The notes: generated from the letters alone by a model not told the origin. 64,000 nucleotides of DNA from Lentzea cavernae (GCF_014653695.1 NZ_BNAR01000004.1:124001-188000); one strand, 5' to 3'; shown: positions 29,028-37,572, counted from the first letter of the stretch. Numbers and translations are program-made.

Positions 29028-29627
29028 TCAGCCGATGTAGGTCTTGTGGAAGCCGGCGCGCGGACGCGGCGGGCGAATCGTGGTCACGAGCGGCCCGAAG
29101 ACGAACCAGGCAGCGCCGACGCCCGTCATGACCGGAATGGCGATCTTCCACAACAGCTCGGTCTGCGCGGGCGTGCTGACGAAGAAGACCAACGCGGCCA
29201 TGATGACGGTCGAGATGAGCCAGGCGAGCCCGAACTTGCCGAACTGCTTCCACTCGTGAAGCACCTTGGGCCGGCCGTACTTCGGCGGGGCGAGGGGCGG
29301 CGGGCCACCCGCGAAGCGGTGGTGGAAGCGCTGGTCGGCCCACCGCATGATGCCGTGCCCGAAGCCGAGGGTGAGACCGAGGTAGATGGCGGCCGCCGCG
29401 TGGGGCCAGGTCGCCTCACCACCCGCGCGCAGGTCGAACACCGTGGCGATGAGCAGGACCACGTCCACCAGCGGCGTGCAGATCAGCAGCGCGGCACCGA
29501 CCTTGGGACTGCGCAGCGGATAACGCGCGACGAGCCCGGCGAGCAGGAAGAACCAGAACCCGATCTCGCAACCGATGATCAAGGCGAGAATCGGGTTCTC
29601 GCGCACGTGCGCAAGGATCTCAGTCAT
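29028..29627 (-). CDS. Five-helix membrane protein of unknown function
   Basis: This 199-residue protein has about five hydrophobic helices (residues about 12-34, 42-64, 74-94, 130-152 and 160-182), separated by a basic, proline-rich cytoplasmic loop (PPPLAPPKYGRPKVLHEW). The C-terminus is basic and proline-rich. I recognise no named domain. The gene lies 25 bases upstream of the amidase on the same strand, so the two are probably co-transcribed, which puts it inside the polyketide cluster. A role in product export, immunity or membrane association of a biosynthetic enzyme is possible, but nothing in the sequence decides between these. Confidence 0.75.
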   Translation of the reverse strand: MTEILAHVRENPILALIIGCEIGFWFFLLAGLVARYPLRSPKVGAALLICTPLVDVVLLIATVFDLRAGGEATWPHAAAAIYLGLTLGFGHGIMRWADQRFHHRFAGGPPPLAPPKYGRPKVLHEWKQFGKFGLAWLISTVIMAALVFFVSTPAQTELLWKIAIPVMTGVGAAWFVFGPLVTTIRPPRPRAGFHKTYIG

Positions 29628-29685
29628 GCGCCGACCCTGGCACCGCGATCTATTGTTCTTCTATCGTTCTGTTCTCGTGCCATCA

Positions 29686-29715
29686 GCGAGGGAGCCTCGA
29701 AAGCGACTCCCTCGC
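29686..29715 (-). terminator. Hairpin terminator after the monooxygenase/small-peptide transcript
   Basis: GCGAGGGAG (29686-29694) pairs perfectly with CTCCCTCGC (29707-29715) around a 12-base loop. On the minus strand it follows the stop codon of a candidate 18-residue peptide by 16 bases and precedes the membrane-protein gene. It therefore probably ends the transcript that begins at or before the FAD monooxygenase. Confidence 0.65.
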
Positions 29716-29731
29716 GCGCGATGAGCTGCAT

Positions 29732-29788
29732 TTAATCGTAGCCGCGAACGTGTCCTTCCTCGTCAGCGAGCATGTCGTACGCGTCCAT
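29732..29788 (-). CDS. Candidate small peptide, 18 residues
   Basis: An ATG at 29788 opens a reading frame for MDAYDMLADEEGHVRGYD and stops at TAA. A strong ribosome site, TTGGAGG, lies five bases upstream, and a perfect hairpin terminator follows the stop. The peptide is acidic, with one Arg and two Tyr, and has no hydrophobic stretch. It sits about 100 bases after the stop of the FAD monooxygenase on the same strand. Good translation signals and a dedicated terminator argue for a real gene, but at this length chance cannot be excluded. I do not recognise a family. Confidence 0.4.
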   Translation of the reverse strand: MDAYDMLADEEGHVRGYD

Positions 29789-29888
29789 GCCGTCCTCCAA
29801 TCATGGATCGGACACCTCACCGCGCCAGTCCTCGGACTGGTCGCGGTGCGATGTAACTCCGATCACACAATTCGACTCTTCACGGCCA

Positions 29889-31190
29889 TCAATCCACTAT
29901 CGAGCCACCATCGGCGAGCCGATTTCCCGGCACCTGCGTCTCACCCCGGAGAATGACGTCCGAAGGAGCGGCCGGAGCCATCACGCCCTTCGCGTTCAGC
30001 GAACCGAAGAAAGTGGCGAGAGGTTTCACGGCGGCGACGAACCGCAACACGGGCGCCGGACTGGCCAGGCCCCGGCGGACGCGCGCCGCACTACCGCGCT
30101 CGATGCGCACCTGGCGTTCCTGCTCGGCCTGGACCGGAGGCCTCCTGCGGGTCTCCACCTCCGCACAGGCCGCGTCGAGCTCGGCGTCAGGCCTGCCTTC
30201 GAGGAGCAGGTGCGCGATCTGGTTGGCGGTCTCGGCGGCGTCGCAGATGGCGAAGTTGATGCCGTTGCCGCCGACCGGTGAGATGACGTGGGCCGCGTCG
30301 CCGATGAGCAGGACGCCGGGGCGGTACCACCGGTCGACCTCCGTGATGCGGACGGGCAGCAGGGTGAACTCCCCCGGATCCGCCACGGCGTCGACCCGGT
30401 CGCCGAGCCAGGGCAGGCTTTCCCGCAGCGCCGCGACGACGGGGCCAGGGCCGCCTGATCGGATGCGCGGGAACGACCCCGCCTCGATCGTGAACCCGAT
30501 CTGCCAGTGGTCGACCTGGTTCAGCACGGCGATGGTGCCCAGCCGGTGCCCGAACAGTTGCAGACCCGACAGCGCCGGATCGCCGTCGTGGCGCGGGAAC
30601 TCCCGCCACAGCAGGTCGAGGCTGGCGCCCAGCTGGGTGGGCTGGGCACCGGCGAGGACACGCACCTTCGAGTTGCGCCCGTCGGCGGCGATGACCAGAC
30701 GAGCGCGTACCTCGCGGTGCCCGTTCTCACCCGTGTGCCGGACTCCACACACCCTGCCGGTGCCGTCGCGGAGCAACTCGTTGACCTTGGCCCGCATGCG
30801 CACCTCGAAGCCGGGATGCGCCTCGGCCAGCTTCACCACGTGCGGGAGGAACAACGCCTGCGGGATCAGGGCGTAGTAGGGGTACTTCGCGCTGGTCTTG
30901 TCGTAGCGGGCGATCGTGTAGGTCTTCTTCGGCGTGTGCCACTGGAAGGCTTCCGCCCTGGCGTGCGGGATGGTGTCCAGGATCTCGTCCGCCAGGCCGA
31001 GCTGGTCGAGGTAGTCGAGCACGGACGGGGCGAGCGTGTCGCCGCGGAACCTGCGGTTGAAGTCCTTCTGCGCTTCCAGCAGCACGACGCGCAGGCCCGC
31101 ACGGGCGAGCAGGTACGCCAGGACGACCCCGGCCGGGCCACCGCCGGCGATGACGCACTCCGCCTCGGTGACCTCGTGTGGTTCGTCCAT
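29889..31190 (-). CDS. FAD-dependent monooxygenase (p-hydroxybenzoate hydroxylase class)
   Basis: This 433-residue flavoprotein has the class A monooxygenase signatures: GGGPAGVVLAYLLARAG near residue 14, the RGDTL segment near 46, the DG motif in VIAADGRNSKVR near 157 and GDAAHVISPVGGNGIN near 285. Such enzymes hydroxylate or epoxidise substrates, or act as Baeyer-Villiger oxygenases, using NAD(P)H and oxygen. Its place between starter-unit genes and a macrolide-type glycosyltransferase suggests oxidative tailoring of the polyketide, but the site is unknown. The ATG at 31190 has GGAG seven bases upstream; the frame runs further upstream without a good start. About 20 C-terminal residues are poorly conserved. 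Confidence 0.83.
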   Translation of the reverse strand: MDEPHEVTEAECVIAGGGPAGVVLAYLLARAGLRVVLLEAQKDFNRRFRGDTLAPSVLDYLDQLGLADEILDTIPHARAEAFQWHTPKKTYTIARYDKTSAKYPYYALIPQALFLPHVVKLAEAHPGFEVRMRAKVNELLRDGTGRVCGVRHTGENGHREVRARLVIAADGRNSKVRVLAGAQPTQLGASLDLLWREFPRHDGDPALSGLQLFGHRLGTIAVLNQVDHWQIGFTIEAGSFPRIRSGGPGPVVAALRESLPWLGDRVDAVADPGEFTLLPVRITEVDRWYRPGVLLIGDAAHVISPVGGNGINFAICDAAETANQIAHLLLEGRPDAELDAACAEVETRRRPPVQAEQERQVRIERGSAARVRRGLASPAPVLRFVAAVKPLATFFGSLNAKGVMAPAAPSDVILRGETQVPGNRLADGGSIVD

Positions 31191-31227
31191 CGTCAGCTCC
31201 CGTGGATGACTCCTGGGAAATCTAACC

Positions 31228-31243
31228 AAGCCCCGCCGGGCTT
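31228..31243 (-). terminator. Short hairpin after the glycosyltransferase gene
   Basis: AAGCCC (31228-31233) pairs with GGGCTT (31238-31243) around a four-base loop. On the minus strand it is followed by a T-rich run (GGTTAGATTT). It lies in the 192-base gap between the glycosyltransferase and the FAD monooxygenase and may terminate the former. The stem is only six pairs long. Confidence 0.35.
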
Positions 31244-31382
31244 GCACGACGGGCGACGGCGGGTCCCGGATGTGACCGGACGAACCGCGCCGCTCATCAT
31301 GCAGGGCCGGTTTCGCCGGTCGACGATGGACTCATGACCGGAGACCGAGCAGGAGGTGTCGTGGTGAGCAGCGATCACCCGC

Positions 31383-32690
31383 TCATGCCGGATCCCGGCT
31401 CAGCACCTCCAGCAGGCGCGCCGCGCCCCGGTCAGGACCTGCGGCGCGGACCGCGTCGTGCAGGCCCGCGACCGATTCCGGCCTCTCGAGCACCGACCGC
31501 ACCGCCTGGGCCACGTCCTCCGGCGAGGCGGCGTTGGGGTCGAGGCACACACCCGCTCCCGCTCGTTCGGCGTCGTGGGCGATGCAGAACTGGTCGCTGG
31601 AGAAGGGCAGCACCACCGCGGGAACCCCCGCCCGCAGGCATTCGGTGAACGAGTTGTTGCCGCCGTGGTGGACCATCGCGGCGACGTGCGGCAGCAGTGC
31701 CTGCTGCGGGACGACCGGCTCCACGACCACCCGCGGATCAGCTGCCAGATCAGCCAGTTCGGCAGTCCTGCCTCCCGCGGCGACCACGACCGTCAAGCCC
31801 TCGATCCGCAACGCTCCCCGAACGACCGTGCGCAGCACGTCGTGGCGTGCGGACAGGAAGGTGCCGAGTGCGACCAGGAGTACGCGGCGCCCGCGCACGC
31901 GATCGAGCCAGACCTCGTCCAGCGGCTCGGGGTTCGTGCAGTGGCCCAGGAAGATCCGCTCCTGGTCCGCCGGCAACGGCGGCAACCACGGCAGCTCCGG
32001 GTAGTTCACCACGGCGGCACGGGAGGAGGTCAACGCGAACGCACGAGGCGGAACCGGACGTGCGGGGGCGGCCACGCCGAGGAACTCGGCGAACGCGGTG
32101 GTGAGCGCCTGATCCGTGAGGCGCACCTCCGCGGCGAGCTCCTCGAGGTCCGATGAGGACGGACGCACCGCGGACGGCCACACCTGCGGCAGCCCGAAGA
32201 ACTGGTCGCCGCGTGTGACCAGGTACGTCGGATGTCCTGTCACAAAAGAGATGAACGGCACTCCGAGAGCGTGTACCGCCAAAGTGGTCGCGTAGTCGAT
32301 CTGATCGACCACGTACCAGTCGGGTCGTACGCGTTCGTGCAGAGCGCCGAGTTCTCGCAGCACCTGATCGGGCGAGGACAACGGTTCCGTTCTGCGACGG
32401 CGGGTCTGGGCCAGCAGCGTCGCTGCCGCACCTGCCTTCGTGGCCTCGATGAAGTCCGTGACACCGCGGGCGGACCCTGCGTCCTGCACGGTCCTCTCCG
32501 CGATGCCGCTGTTCGACTCATGCGTGGTTCTCATTGGCACGAAAGGGAGATCGCCTGCCAGGTCAGCCAGTTCGGCACCACAGGCGAAGGTCACCTCCCG
32601 CGCGCCCGCCGCGCTCAAGGCCTTCGCGAACACCGACATGGGCTGGGCGTGCGATCGGAAGGGTGGACTGATGACGGCGAACCGGGACAC
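31383..32690 (-). CDS. Macrolide-type glycosyltransferase (GT1, MGT family)
   Basis: This 435-residue enzyme has the two-domain GT-B layout of GT1 natural-product glycosyltransferases. The N-terminal acceptor domain begins with FAVISPPFRSHAQP, where the basic His lies near residue 12. The nucleotide-sugar domain contains the diagnostic HHGGNNSFTE near residue 350 and the following PFSSDQ, which contacts the sugar nucleotide. MGT-family enzymes glycosylate macrolides, either as a tailoring step or as self-resistance. Marginolactones such as desertomycin and primycin carry sugars, which fits. The GTG at 32690 has GGAGGAG just upstream. The gene diverges from a GT4 glycosyltransferase across about 70 bases. 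No deoxysugar biosynthesis genes are seen, so the donor is probably a common UDP- or GDP-sugar. Confidence 0.85.
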   Translation of the reverse strand: MSRFAVISPPFRSHAQPMSVFAKALSAAGAREVTFACGAELADLAGDLPFVPMRTTHESNSGIAERTVQDAGSARGVTDFIEATKAGAAATLLAQTRRRRTEPLSSPDQVLRELGALHERVRPDWYVVDQIDYATTLAVHALGVPFISFVTGHPTYLVTRGDQFFGLPQVWPSAVRPSSSDLEELAAEVRLTDQALTTAFAEFLGVAAPARPVPPRAFALTSSRAAVVNYPELPWLPPLPADQERIFLGHCTNPEPLDEVWLDRVRGRRVLLVALGTFLSARHDVLRTVVRGALRIEGLTVVVAAGGRTAELADLAADPRVVVEPVVPQQALLPHVAAMVHHGGNNSFTECLRAGVPAVVLPFSSDQFCIAHDAERAGAGVCLDPNAASPEDVAQAVRSVLERPESVAGLHDAVRAAGPDRGAARLLEVLSRDPA

Positions 32691-32760
32691 GTGCTCCTCC
32701 TCGTTGACACAACTGGGAAGTTGTTCGATCCGAACCACCCCGGCGGTTCGAACGTCAAGC

Positions 32761-34530
32761 GTGCGAACACATCCAGAGGTACAGCAGGCGCTGGAGTCCC
32801 GGCGGGCCGCGACCGCCCCCGCGGCACCGAGCCCGCACGCACTCCTCACCACCCTGTCACAAGCCCCTGACCCAGCCACGTTCTCCTCGACCGGCGAGCT
32901 ACTTCACGCAGTCGTGAAGGCGCACGGCGCATCCGCCACGACCGCCGGTCTGCGAAACGCGCTTCTCTCCACACAGGACCGAGAGCTCCAGCAGCGACTG
33001 CTCGACTTGGCCACGTCGCACCGCCTCACACCACTGGACCCCGATGAGGCACGCGCGATCGTCACGGGCCCACCGCTGTGGCGGTACCTCGACCTGCTCG
33101 GCGAGCCGGTCGAGGCCGATGCCCGTTCCCCGTACGAGAAGCTGATGCTGGACCTCCTGCACGACGACGTCCCGCTGCCGGTGGCCCCGCCCGTGACGGA
33201 GCCGACCATCGCCCAGTCGATGCTCATCGGCGGCACGGCCCCTCCGGGCGAGGGCGCGAGCGGCGGCCTCACCGTCTTCCTCTCGTCCCTGGCCGAGGCA
33301 CTCGTGCGACGGGAGGACATCGGCCGAGTGGTCACCGTCGTCCTCGCACCGGAGCCGACGACGGTGACGGTGGAACGGCACTCCGCGTCCGACCACTGGA
33401 CGGTGCACGTACCGGTCGACTCCCCGGTCGCACCGGCCCAACCGGACATGGCCCGGCACCGGGCAGGCATCACCTGGTGGCTGACCAAGATCCTCCCGCG
33501 CTGCGGCCTGACGCCGGACGTCGTGCACGTGCGCTACTCCGACGACGGCTCTCTCGCCGTCGCCGACGCCGCACGCCTGCTCGGCGCGAAGCTCGTGTTC
33601 ACCGTGACCCCGGACCCGCACCGGCACCTGGCCGAACGCCACCTCGACGGCACGGCGGACCTCGCCGCCATGCGGTTCGACCTGCACCGCGTCCGCGCCG
33701 CCGACCACCTCGTCGGCCACGCCGACCAGGTGATCACCATCGGCGGCCGGCAGGACGAGGTGCTGGCGCACTTCCCCGGACTCGCCCAGGACGAGTTGCC
33801 CGCACTCGAGGAAGGGATCTCGCCGGCGCCTCCGCACACCGGCCGGTCGCTGGTCCGCGAACTGTTCGCCCCGTCGGCCCTCCCCCGCCTCGACTCCTCC
33901 GCCGAAGGGCTGCCGGTGCTGCTGAACGTGGGCCGCCTGCACCCGATGAAGCAACAACCGTTGCTCGTGAAGGCGTGGCTGGACGCGGGCCTGCACCGCT
34001 CGACCGCGCTGGTCGTCATCGGCGGTTCCGCGACCGACCGGACTCCGGACGAACAGGACGTGCTCGACGAGGTGCTGGCACTCGCCCGTTCGTCACCGTC
34101 GGCACGCGGCCGGCTCGCGGTCCTGACGGCGTGGTCCAACCACGCGGTCAGACAGCTGCAACACGAGCTGGCGGCCACCCCGGCCGTCTCCGGCGCACCC
34201 CACGTGTACGCCTGCTCGAGCGCGAAGGAGGAGTTCGGCATCGCGGTGCTCGAAGCCATGGAGGCCGGGTTCCTCGCGACCGGCCCCGTGCGCGGTGGGC
34301 TGCGCAACTACATCGACCACGGCCGCAACGGGTTCCTGGTCGACACGGCGACCGTGCGCTCGTTGGGCGAAGGGCTGGCCGGTGTCGTCGGCCTCGGTGC
34401 GGCGACCGCGCCGATCGCCGCCGCCGGGCAGCGGACGGTGCGCGAGCGGTTCGACATCGACGCCGTCGCGGAACCGTTCGCGGCGCTGTACCGCGGGCTG
34501 TCGGGATTCCCACCTCGTCGCACGGATTGA
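32761..34530 (+). CDS. GT4-family glycosyltransferase with long N-terminal extension
   Basis: This protein of about 589 residues has the GT-B fold of family 4. GGLTVFLSSLAEAL near residue 170 is the N-terminal glycine-rich loop. VLLNVGRLHPMKQQPLLVKAW near 385 contains the G-R-x-x-x-x-K nucleotide-sugar site, and EEFGIAVLEAMEAGF near 490 is the E-x7-E motif. Together with a HVRYSDDG segment these recall retaining sucrose-synthase-like transferases. The first 150 residues are Ala/Pro-rich and unassigned. The start is uncertain: GTG at 32761 is the first candidate that clears the divergent glycosyltransferase, and TTG at 32704 is an alternative. Neither has a good ribosome site. Whether it belongs to the polyketide cluster or marks the neighbouring genome is unclear. 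Confidence 0.75.
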   Translation: MRTHPEVQQALESRRAATAPAAPSPHALLTTLSQAPDPATFSSTGELLHAVVKAHGASATTAGLRNALLSTQDRELQQRLLDLATSHRLTPLDPDEARAIVTGPPLWRYLDLLGEPVEADARSPYEKLMLDLLHDDVPLPVAPPVTEPTIAQSMLIGGTAPPGEGASGGLTVFLSSLAEALVRREDIGRVVTVVLAPEPTTVTVERHSASDHWTVHVPVDSPVAPAQPDMARHRAGITWWLTKILPRCGLTPDVVHVRYSDDGSLAVADAARLLGAKLVFTVTPDPHRHLAERHLDGTADLAAMRFDLHRVRAADHLVGHADQVITIGGRQDEVLAHFPGLAQDELPALEEGISPAPPHTGRSLVRELFAPSALPRLDSSAEGLPVLLNVGRLHPMKQQPLLVKAWLDAGLHRSTALVVIGGSATDRTPDEQDVLDEVLALARSSPSARGRLAVLTAWSNHAVRQLQHELAATPAVSGAPHVYACSSAKEEFGIAVLEAMEAGFLATGPVRGGLRNYIDHGRNGFLVDTATVRSLGEGLAGVVGLGAATAPIAAAGQRTVRERFDIDAVAEPFAALYRGLSGFPPRRTD

Positions 34531-34595
34531 CGAACCTGTGGCCACGCGTGAGTGTCGTTCGTTCGCGCTGGTCGGCGCGTTCGTATCGTGCGGAC

Positions 34596-34988
34596 GTGGG
34601 AATTGATCAAGAAGATGACCAGGAGCCCGCGGAGCTCGGTGTCGAGATGGTGCCCGTGGCGCTGGCGGGTCTGCGCGCCGAGCTCGGCGAGGCTCGCGAC
34701 CTGGCCCGCCAGCTGGCCGGGTTGACGCCGGAGCAGGCCGACAGCTCGTGGTGCGACCAGCTCGAGGACGAGTACCACGACGTCGACGTCAGCCAGGCGA
34801 CGATGGCGCGGCAACTGGCGCGGTGGCGTCTCGACCACCCGGACGCCCCGGGACTGGACGAGCTCGCCGACCTCGTCGCCGAGGTGGAACCGGTCCGCCA
34901 AGAACTGCTGCGGCAGCTCGCACGACTGCGTTTTGCACGAGGAACGAGCGGGGTCCACGTCCTGCCGGCGGCCCGGGAGGACGCCTGA
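34596..34988 (+). CDS. Hypothetical charged helical protein
   Basis: This 130-residue protein is acidic at the N-terminus (VGIDQEDDQEPAELG) and otherwise predicted to be mainly helical, with many Leu, Arg and Glu residues. It has no signal peptide or membrane segment. I recognise no family. The GTG at 34596 gives the longest reading; an internal ATG at residue 18 is possible. It lies 22 bases upstream of the MEDS-domain pair in the same direction and may be co-transcribed with it. Confidence 0.55.
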   Translation: MGIDQEDDQEPAELGVEMVPVALAGLRAELGEARDLARQLAGLTPEQADSSWCDQLEDEYHDVDVSQATMARQLARWRLDHPDAPGLDELADLVAEVEPVRQELLRQLARLRFARGTSGVHVLPAAREDA

Positions 34989-35010
34989 CCGGCGACGTTA
35001 GAATGCCGGG

Positions 35011-35850
35011 GTGCGCAGGTCAGGACTGACGGAGAACACACGTGGGCTGGGCGCTCACGACCACGTGTGCTGGCGGTTCGAGGAAGCACACGAGTTCCGC
35101 GCTCATGCCCGCGAGTTCCTGTCCGACGGACTCGCCCGAGGTCACCAGGTCCGGTACATCGCGCCGGGTGACGTGACCGCACTGGCCGGCGACCTGCGCG
35201 GCATCGACCGGATCGACGAGGCCCTGGACACCGGGGCGGCGCAGATCGTCTCGCTCGACGACCAGTACGCGGTCGAGGCGGCGATCGACCCGGCCGCGCA
35301 GGTGCGTTCCTACGCCGAAGCCACTCGAACGGCCCTGGCCGCCGGGTACACCGGCCTGCGGGTGGCCGCGGACTGCACGCCGCTGGTGCGCACCGCCGAG
35401 CAGCTCGACGCGTTCGCCCGCTACGAGCACCTGGTGGACCACTACATGACCACCAGCCCGTTCTCGGCGATGTGCGGTTATGCCGCCAGTGCCGTGGACG
35501 AGGAGACGTTCGCGCAGGTGGCCTGCATGCACCCGAACACCAACTCGCCCTTGCCCGGTTTCCGGTTGTACGCCGACCACGGCGGCACCGCGTTGGGCGG
35601 CGAGACCGACTTCGTCACCGGAGAGCTGTTCAGCAAGGCGCTGGACCGCGCCGCCCCGCGCCCGCGGGACGGGCAGCTGGTCCTCGAAGCCGGTGGCCTG
35701 GAGTTCCTCGACCACAACAGCCTGCTGCGCCTCGCCGGGTACGCCGCCGACCGGGACGCGGTGCTCGTGCTGCGCACGTCCTGGCCGGGGGCCGCCCGCC
35801 TGGTCGACCTGCTCGACCTCGTCGACGTGCGCGTGGAGGCGGCGGCATGA
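35011..35850 (+). CDS. MEDS-domain sensory protein
   Basis: This 279-residue protein has the MEDS (DcmR-type sensory) domain: HDHVCWRFEEAHEF near residue 14, followed by a Rossmann-like domain in which GLRVAADCTPLVR and YEHLVDHYMTTSPFSAMCGY are recognisable. The last 90 residues look like a STAS-type domain (LVLEAGGLEFLDHNSLLRLAGYA). MEDS proteins in actinobacteria occur with anti-sigma kinases and are thought to sense small ligands. The next gene overlaps by four bases (ATGA), which fits a coupled sensor/kinase pair. TAGAAT at 34999-35004 lies just upstream of the GTG, so a leaderless transcript is possible. Confidence 0.75.
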   Translation: MRRSGLTENTRGLGAHDHVCWRFEEAHEFRAHAREFLSDGLARGHQVRYIAPGDVTALAGDLRGIDRIDEALDTGAAQIVSLDDQYAVEAAIDPAAQVRSYAEATRTALAAGYTGLRVAADCTPLVRTAEQLDAFARYEHLVDHYMTTSPFSAMCGYAASAVDEETFAQVACMHPNTNSPLPGFRLYADHGGTALGGETDFVTGELFSKALDRAAPRPRDGQLVLEAGGLEFLDHNSLLRLAGYAADRDAVLVLRTSWPGAARLVDLLDLVDVRVEAAA

Positions 35851-36791
35851 CGGTTGCGGAACTGCCGCCCCTGGGGCGTTTCATCCACCCCGCCCTGTTC
35901 TACGGCACCGATGAGCAGTACCTGGACGGGCTCGTGCCGTTCATCACCGAGGGCCTGGAACGGACTCAGCCCGTCGCCGTGGCAGTGCCCGGCGGGCGGC
36001 TGCGGTTGCTGCGCGAGGCACTGGGCGACGCCGCGCACGAGGTGACCCTGATCGACATGGAGGTCGCGGGCCGCAACCCGGGCCGGATCATCCCCACCGT
36101 CCTGCGCCGGTTCGCCGACCGCCACGACGGGGTGCACGTGCGGATCATCGGCGAGCCCATCTGGGCCGGCCGCTCCACCACCGAGTACCCGGCGTGCGCC
36201 CAGCACGAGGCGTTGATCAACCTGGCCTTCGCCGGGCGCGACGTCACGATCGTCTGCCCCTACGACACCTCCACGCTCGGCCAGCGCGCACTGGCCGACG
36301 CCCTGGCCACCCATCCACTGGTGTGGGAGGGCTCCCGGCGCGAGGACAGCGACCGGTACGACCCCCGTGGCGTCATCGACCACTACAACCAGCCGCTGCC
36401 GGTCGTCGCGGACGCGGCCGAGGTGGAGGTCGGCAGCTCCGCCGACGTCCGCACCGCACGCACGTTCGCCACGACCCACGCGCACCGCCTGGGCCTTCCC
36501 GCAGGGCGGATGGCCGACCTCCAGCTCATCACCGGCGAACTGGTCGCGAACAGCCTGCGGCACGGCGGCGGGAGCTGCCGCCTGCGCCTCTGGCGCGACC
36601 AGGACCACCTGGTCTGCACGGTCGAGGACGAGGGGCACCTGACCGACCCGCTCGCAGGCCGCCGCCCACCCGTGCCGCAGCAGTTCGGCGGCCGCGGACT
36701 GCTGCTGATCAACCAGCTCGCCGACCTCGTCCGCATCCACACCACCAGGCACGGCACCACGGTGCACGCGCTCCTGGCCCTCTCGTCGTAG
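35847..36791 (+). CDS. MEDS-HATPase anti-sigma-factor kinase
   Basis: This 314-residue protein joins a MEDS domain (residues about 10-170, with RFIHPALFYGTDEQYLDGLVPF) to a C-terminal HATPase_c domain of the RsbW/SpoIIAB type (about 195-310). The ATP-binding N box reads ITGELVANSLRHGG, the second motif is VEDEG, and a GGRGL loop follows. Such kinases bind sigma factors and phosphorylate STAS antagonists. The ATG overlaps the stop of the preceding MEDS gene. A STAS antagonist gene with an intact phosphorylation site lies convergent 13 bases beyond its stop, giving a complete partner-switching group. No sigma factor lies adjacent. Confidence 0.85.
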   Translation: MTVAELPPLGRFIHPALFYGTDEQYLDGLVPFITEGLERTQPVAVAVPGGRLRLLREALGDAAHEVTLIDMEVAGRNPGRIIPTVLRRFADRHDGVHVRIIGEPIWAGRSTTEYPACAQHEALINLAFAGRDVTIVCPYDTSTLGQRALADALATHPLVWEGSRREDSDRYDPRGVIDHYNQPLPVVADAAEVEVGSSADVRTARTFATTHAHRLGLPAGRMADLQLITGELVANSLRHGGGSCRLRLWRDQDHLVCTVEDEGHLTDPLAGRRPPVPQQFGGRGLLLINQLADLVRIHTTRHGTTVHALLALSS

Positions 36792-36804
36792 CCGCGGGCC
36801 CCTC

Positions 36805-37155
36805 TCAGGACCTGTGACCGCCGATGGCGTCCTCGACGGTCCCGTAGAACGGGAGGACGTCGTCCAGCCCGATGACCCGGAACAGGCGCATCATCTCGTC
36901 GTTGAACCCGGCCAGGCCGAACGGGCTGTCAGCGGCCTGCGCACGCTTGTAGGCCATGACGAACACGCTGATTCCGGTGGAGTCGCAGTAGGTGACCCCG
37001 GTCGCGTCGATGACGAGACCGGTGCTGAAGTCGACCCCGTCGAGCACCCTCCACACCTGGGGCGAGGTGTGGAAGTCGAGTTCGCCGGCGATCCGCAGCA
37101 CGTGCGAGCCCGTCGGATGCGGTTCGAGAGTGGCGATGCTGGCCTGGTCGGTCAC
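36805..37155 (-). CDS. STAS-domain anti-sigma-factor antagonist
   Basis: This 116-residue protein is a single STAS domain of the SpoIIAA/RsbV type. The phosphorylation site is visible as CDSTGISVF near residue 58, after the strand LVIDATGVTY. The N-terminal strands HVLRIAGELDFHTSPQV also fit the family. When unphosphorylated, such proteins release a sigma factor from its kinase/anti-sigma partner. The natural partner is the MEDS-HATPase kinase encoded head-on next to it. Its length is normal and it appears intact. Confidence 0.88.
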   Translation of the reverse strand: MTDQASIATLEPHPTGSHVLRIAGELDFHTSPQVWRVLDGVDFSTGLVIDATGVTYCDSTGISVFVMAYKRAQAADSPFGLAGFNDEMMRLFRVIGLDDVLPFYGTVEDAIGGHRS

Positions 37156-37338
37156 CGGGTCTCCTGTGCGAAAGCTGTGGCGTGGTCTCGGACTGGCGGA
37201 GGCGATGTCGTCGTCGACCCTGTGCGGAGATCGATGAGGCGGTCCTGTGCGCCGAGCGGACCGCAGCTTCTCGGGTTGTGGGAGAGGTCATCGGCGCACT
37301 GGTGCAGTGTCTCATCCGATCGCGCCGCCTGATCCCCC

Positions 37339-37572
37339 TCACCGGACGTGCTGTCGGCGTTCGCGGTAGGTGCGGGTCTCGTGGCGGTTGCCGCAGATCT
37401 CCATCGCGCACCAGCGTCCGCGGCCGTTGCGGGAGACGTCGTGGAAGGCCCACCGGCAGTCCGGTGCGGCGCAGAGCTCGACCTGGGCCCAGTCGCCCCT
37501 GGCCACGCCGTTCGCCACCGCCTCGACGACGGCCTCGCGCAACGCCGTGCGCAGCGCGGTGGCGGCCTCCAC
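37339..37572 (-). pseudogene. CGNR zinc-finger regulator, truncated
   Basis: The 77-residue product carries the CGNR zinc-finger signature: CAAPDCRWAFHDVSRNGRGR, then WCAMEICGNRHETRTYRER, with all four Cys present. Full-length members are about 180 residues with an N-terminal ABATE domain. Here an in-frame stop lies about 16 codons before the apparent GTG start, so that domain is missing. It is most likely the remnant of a transcription factor, although a short zinc-finger protein could still be made. Confidence 0.6.

Noticed and set aside
32440-32760. N-terminal extension of the GT4 frame
   Set aside because: It overlaps the divergent GT1 gene antisense, and its translation has no GT or signal features; GTG at 32761 was used instead.
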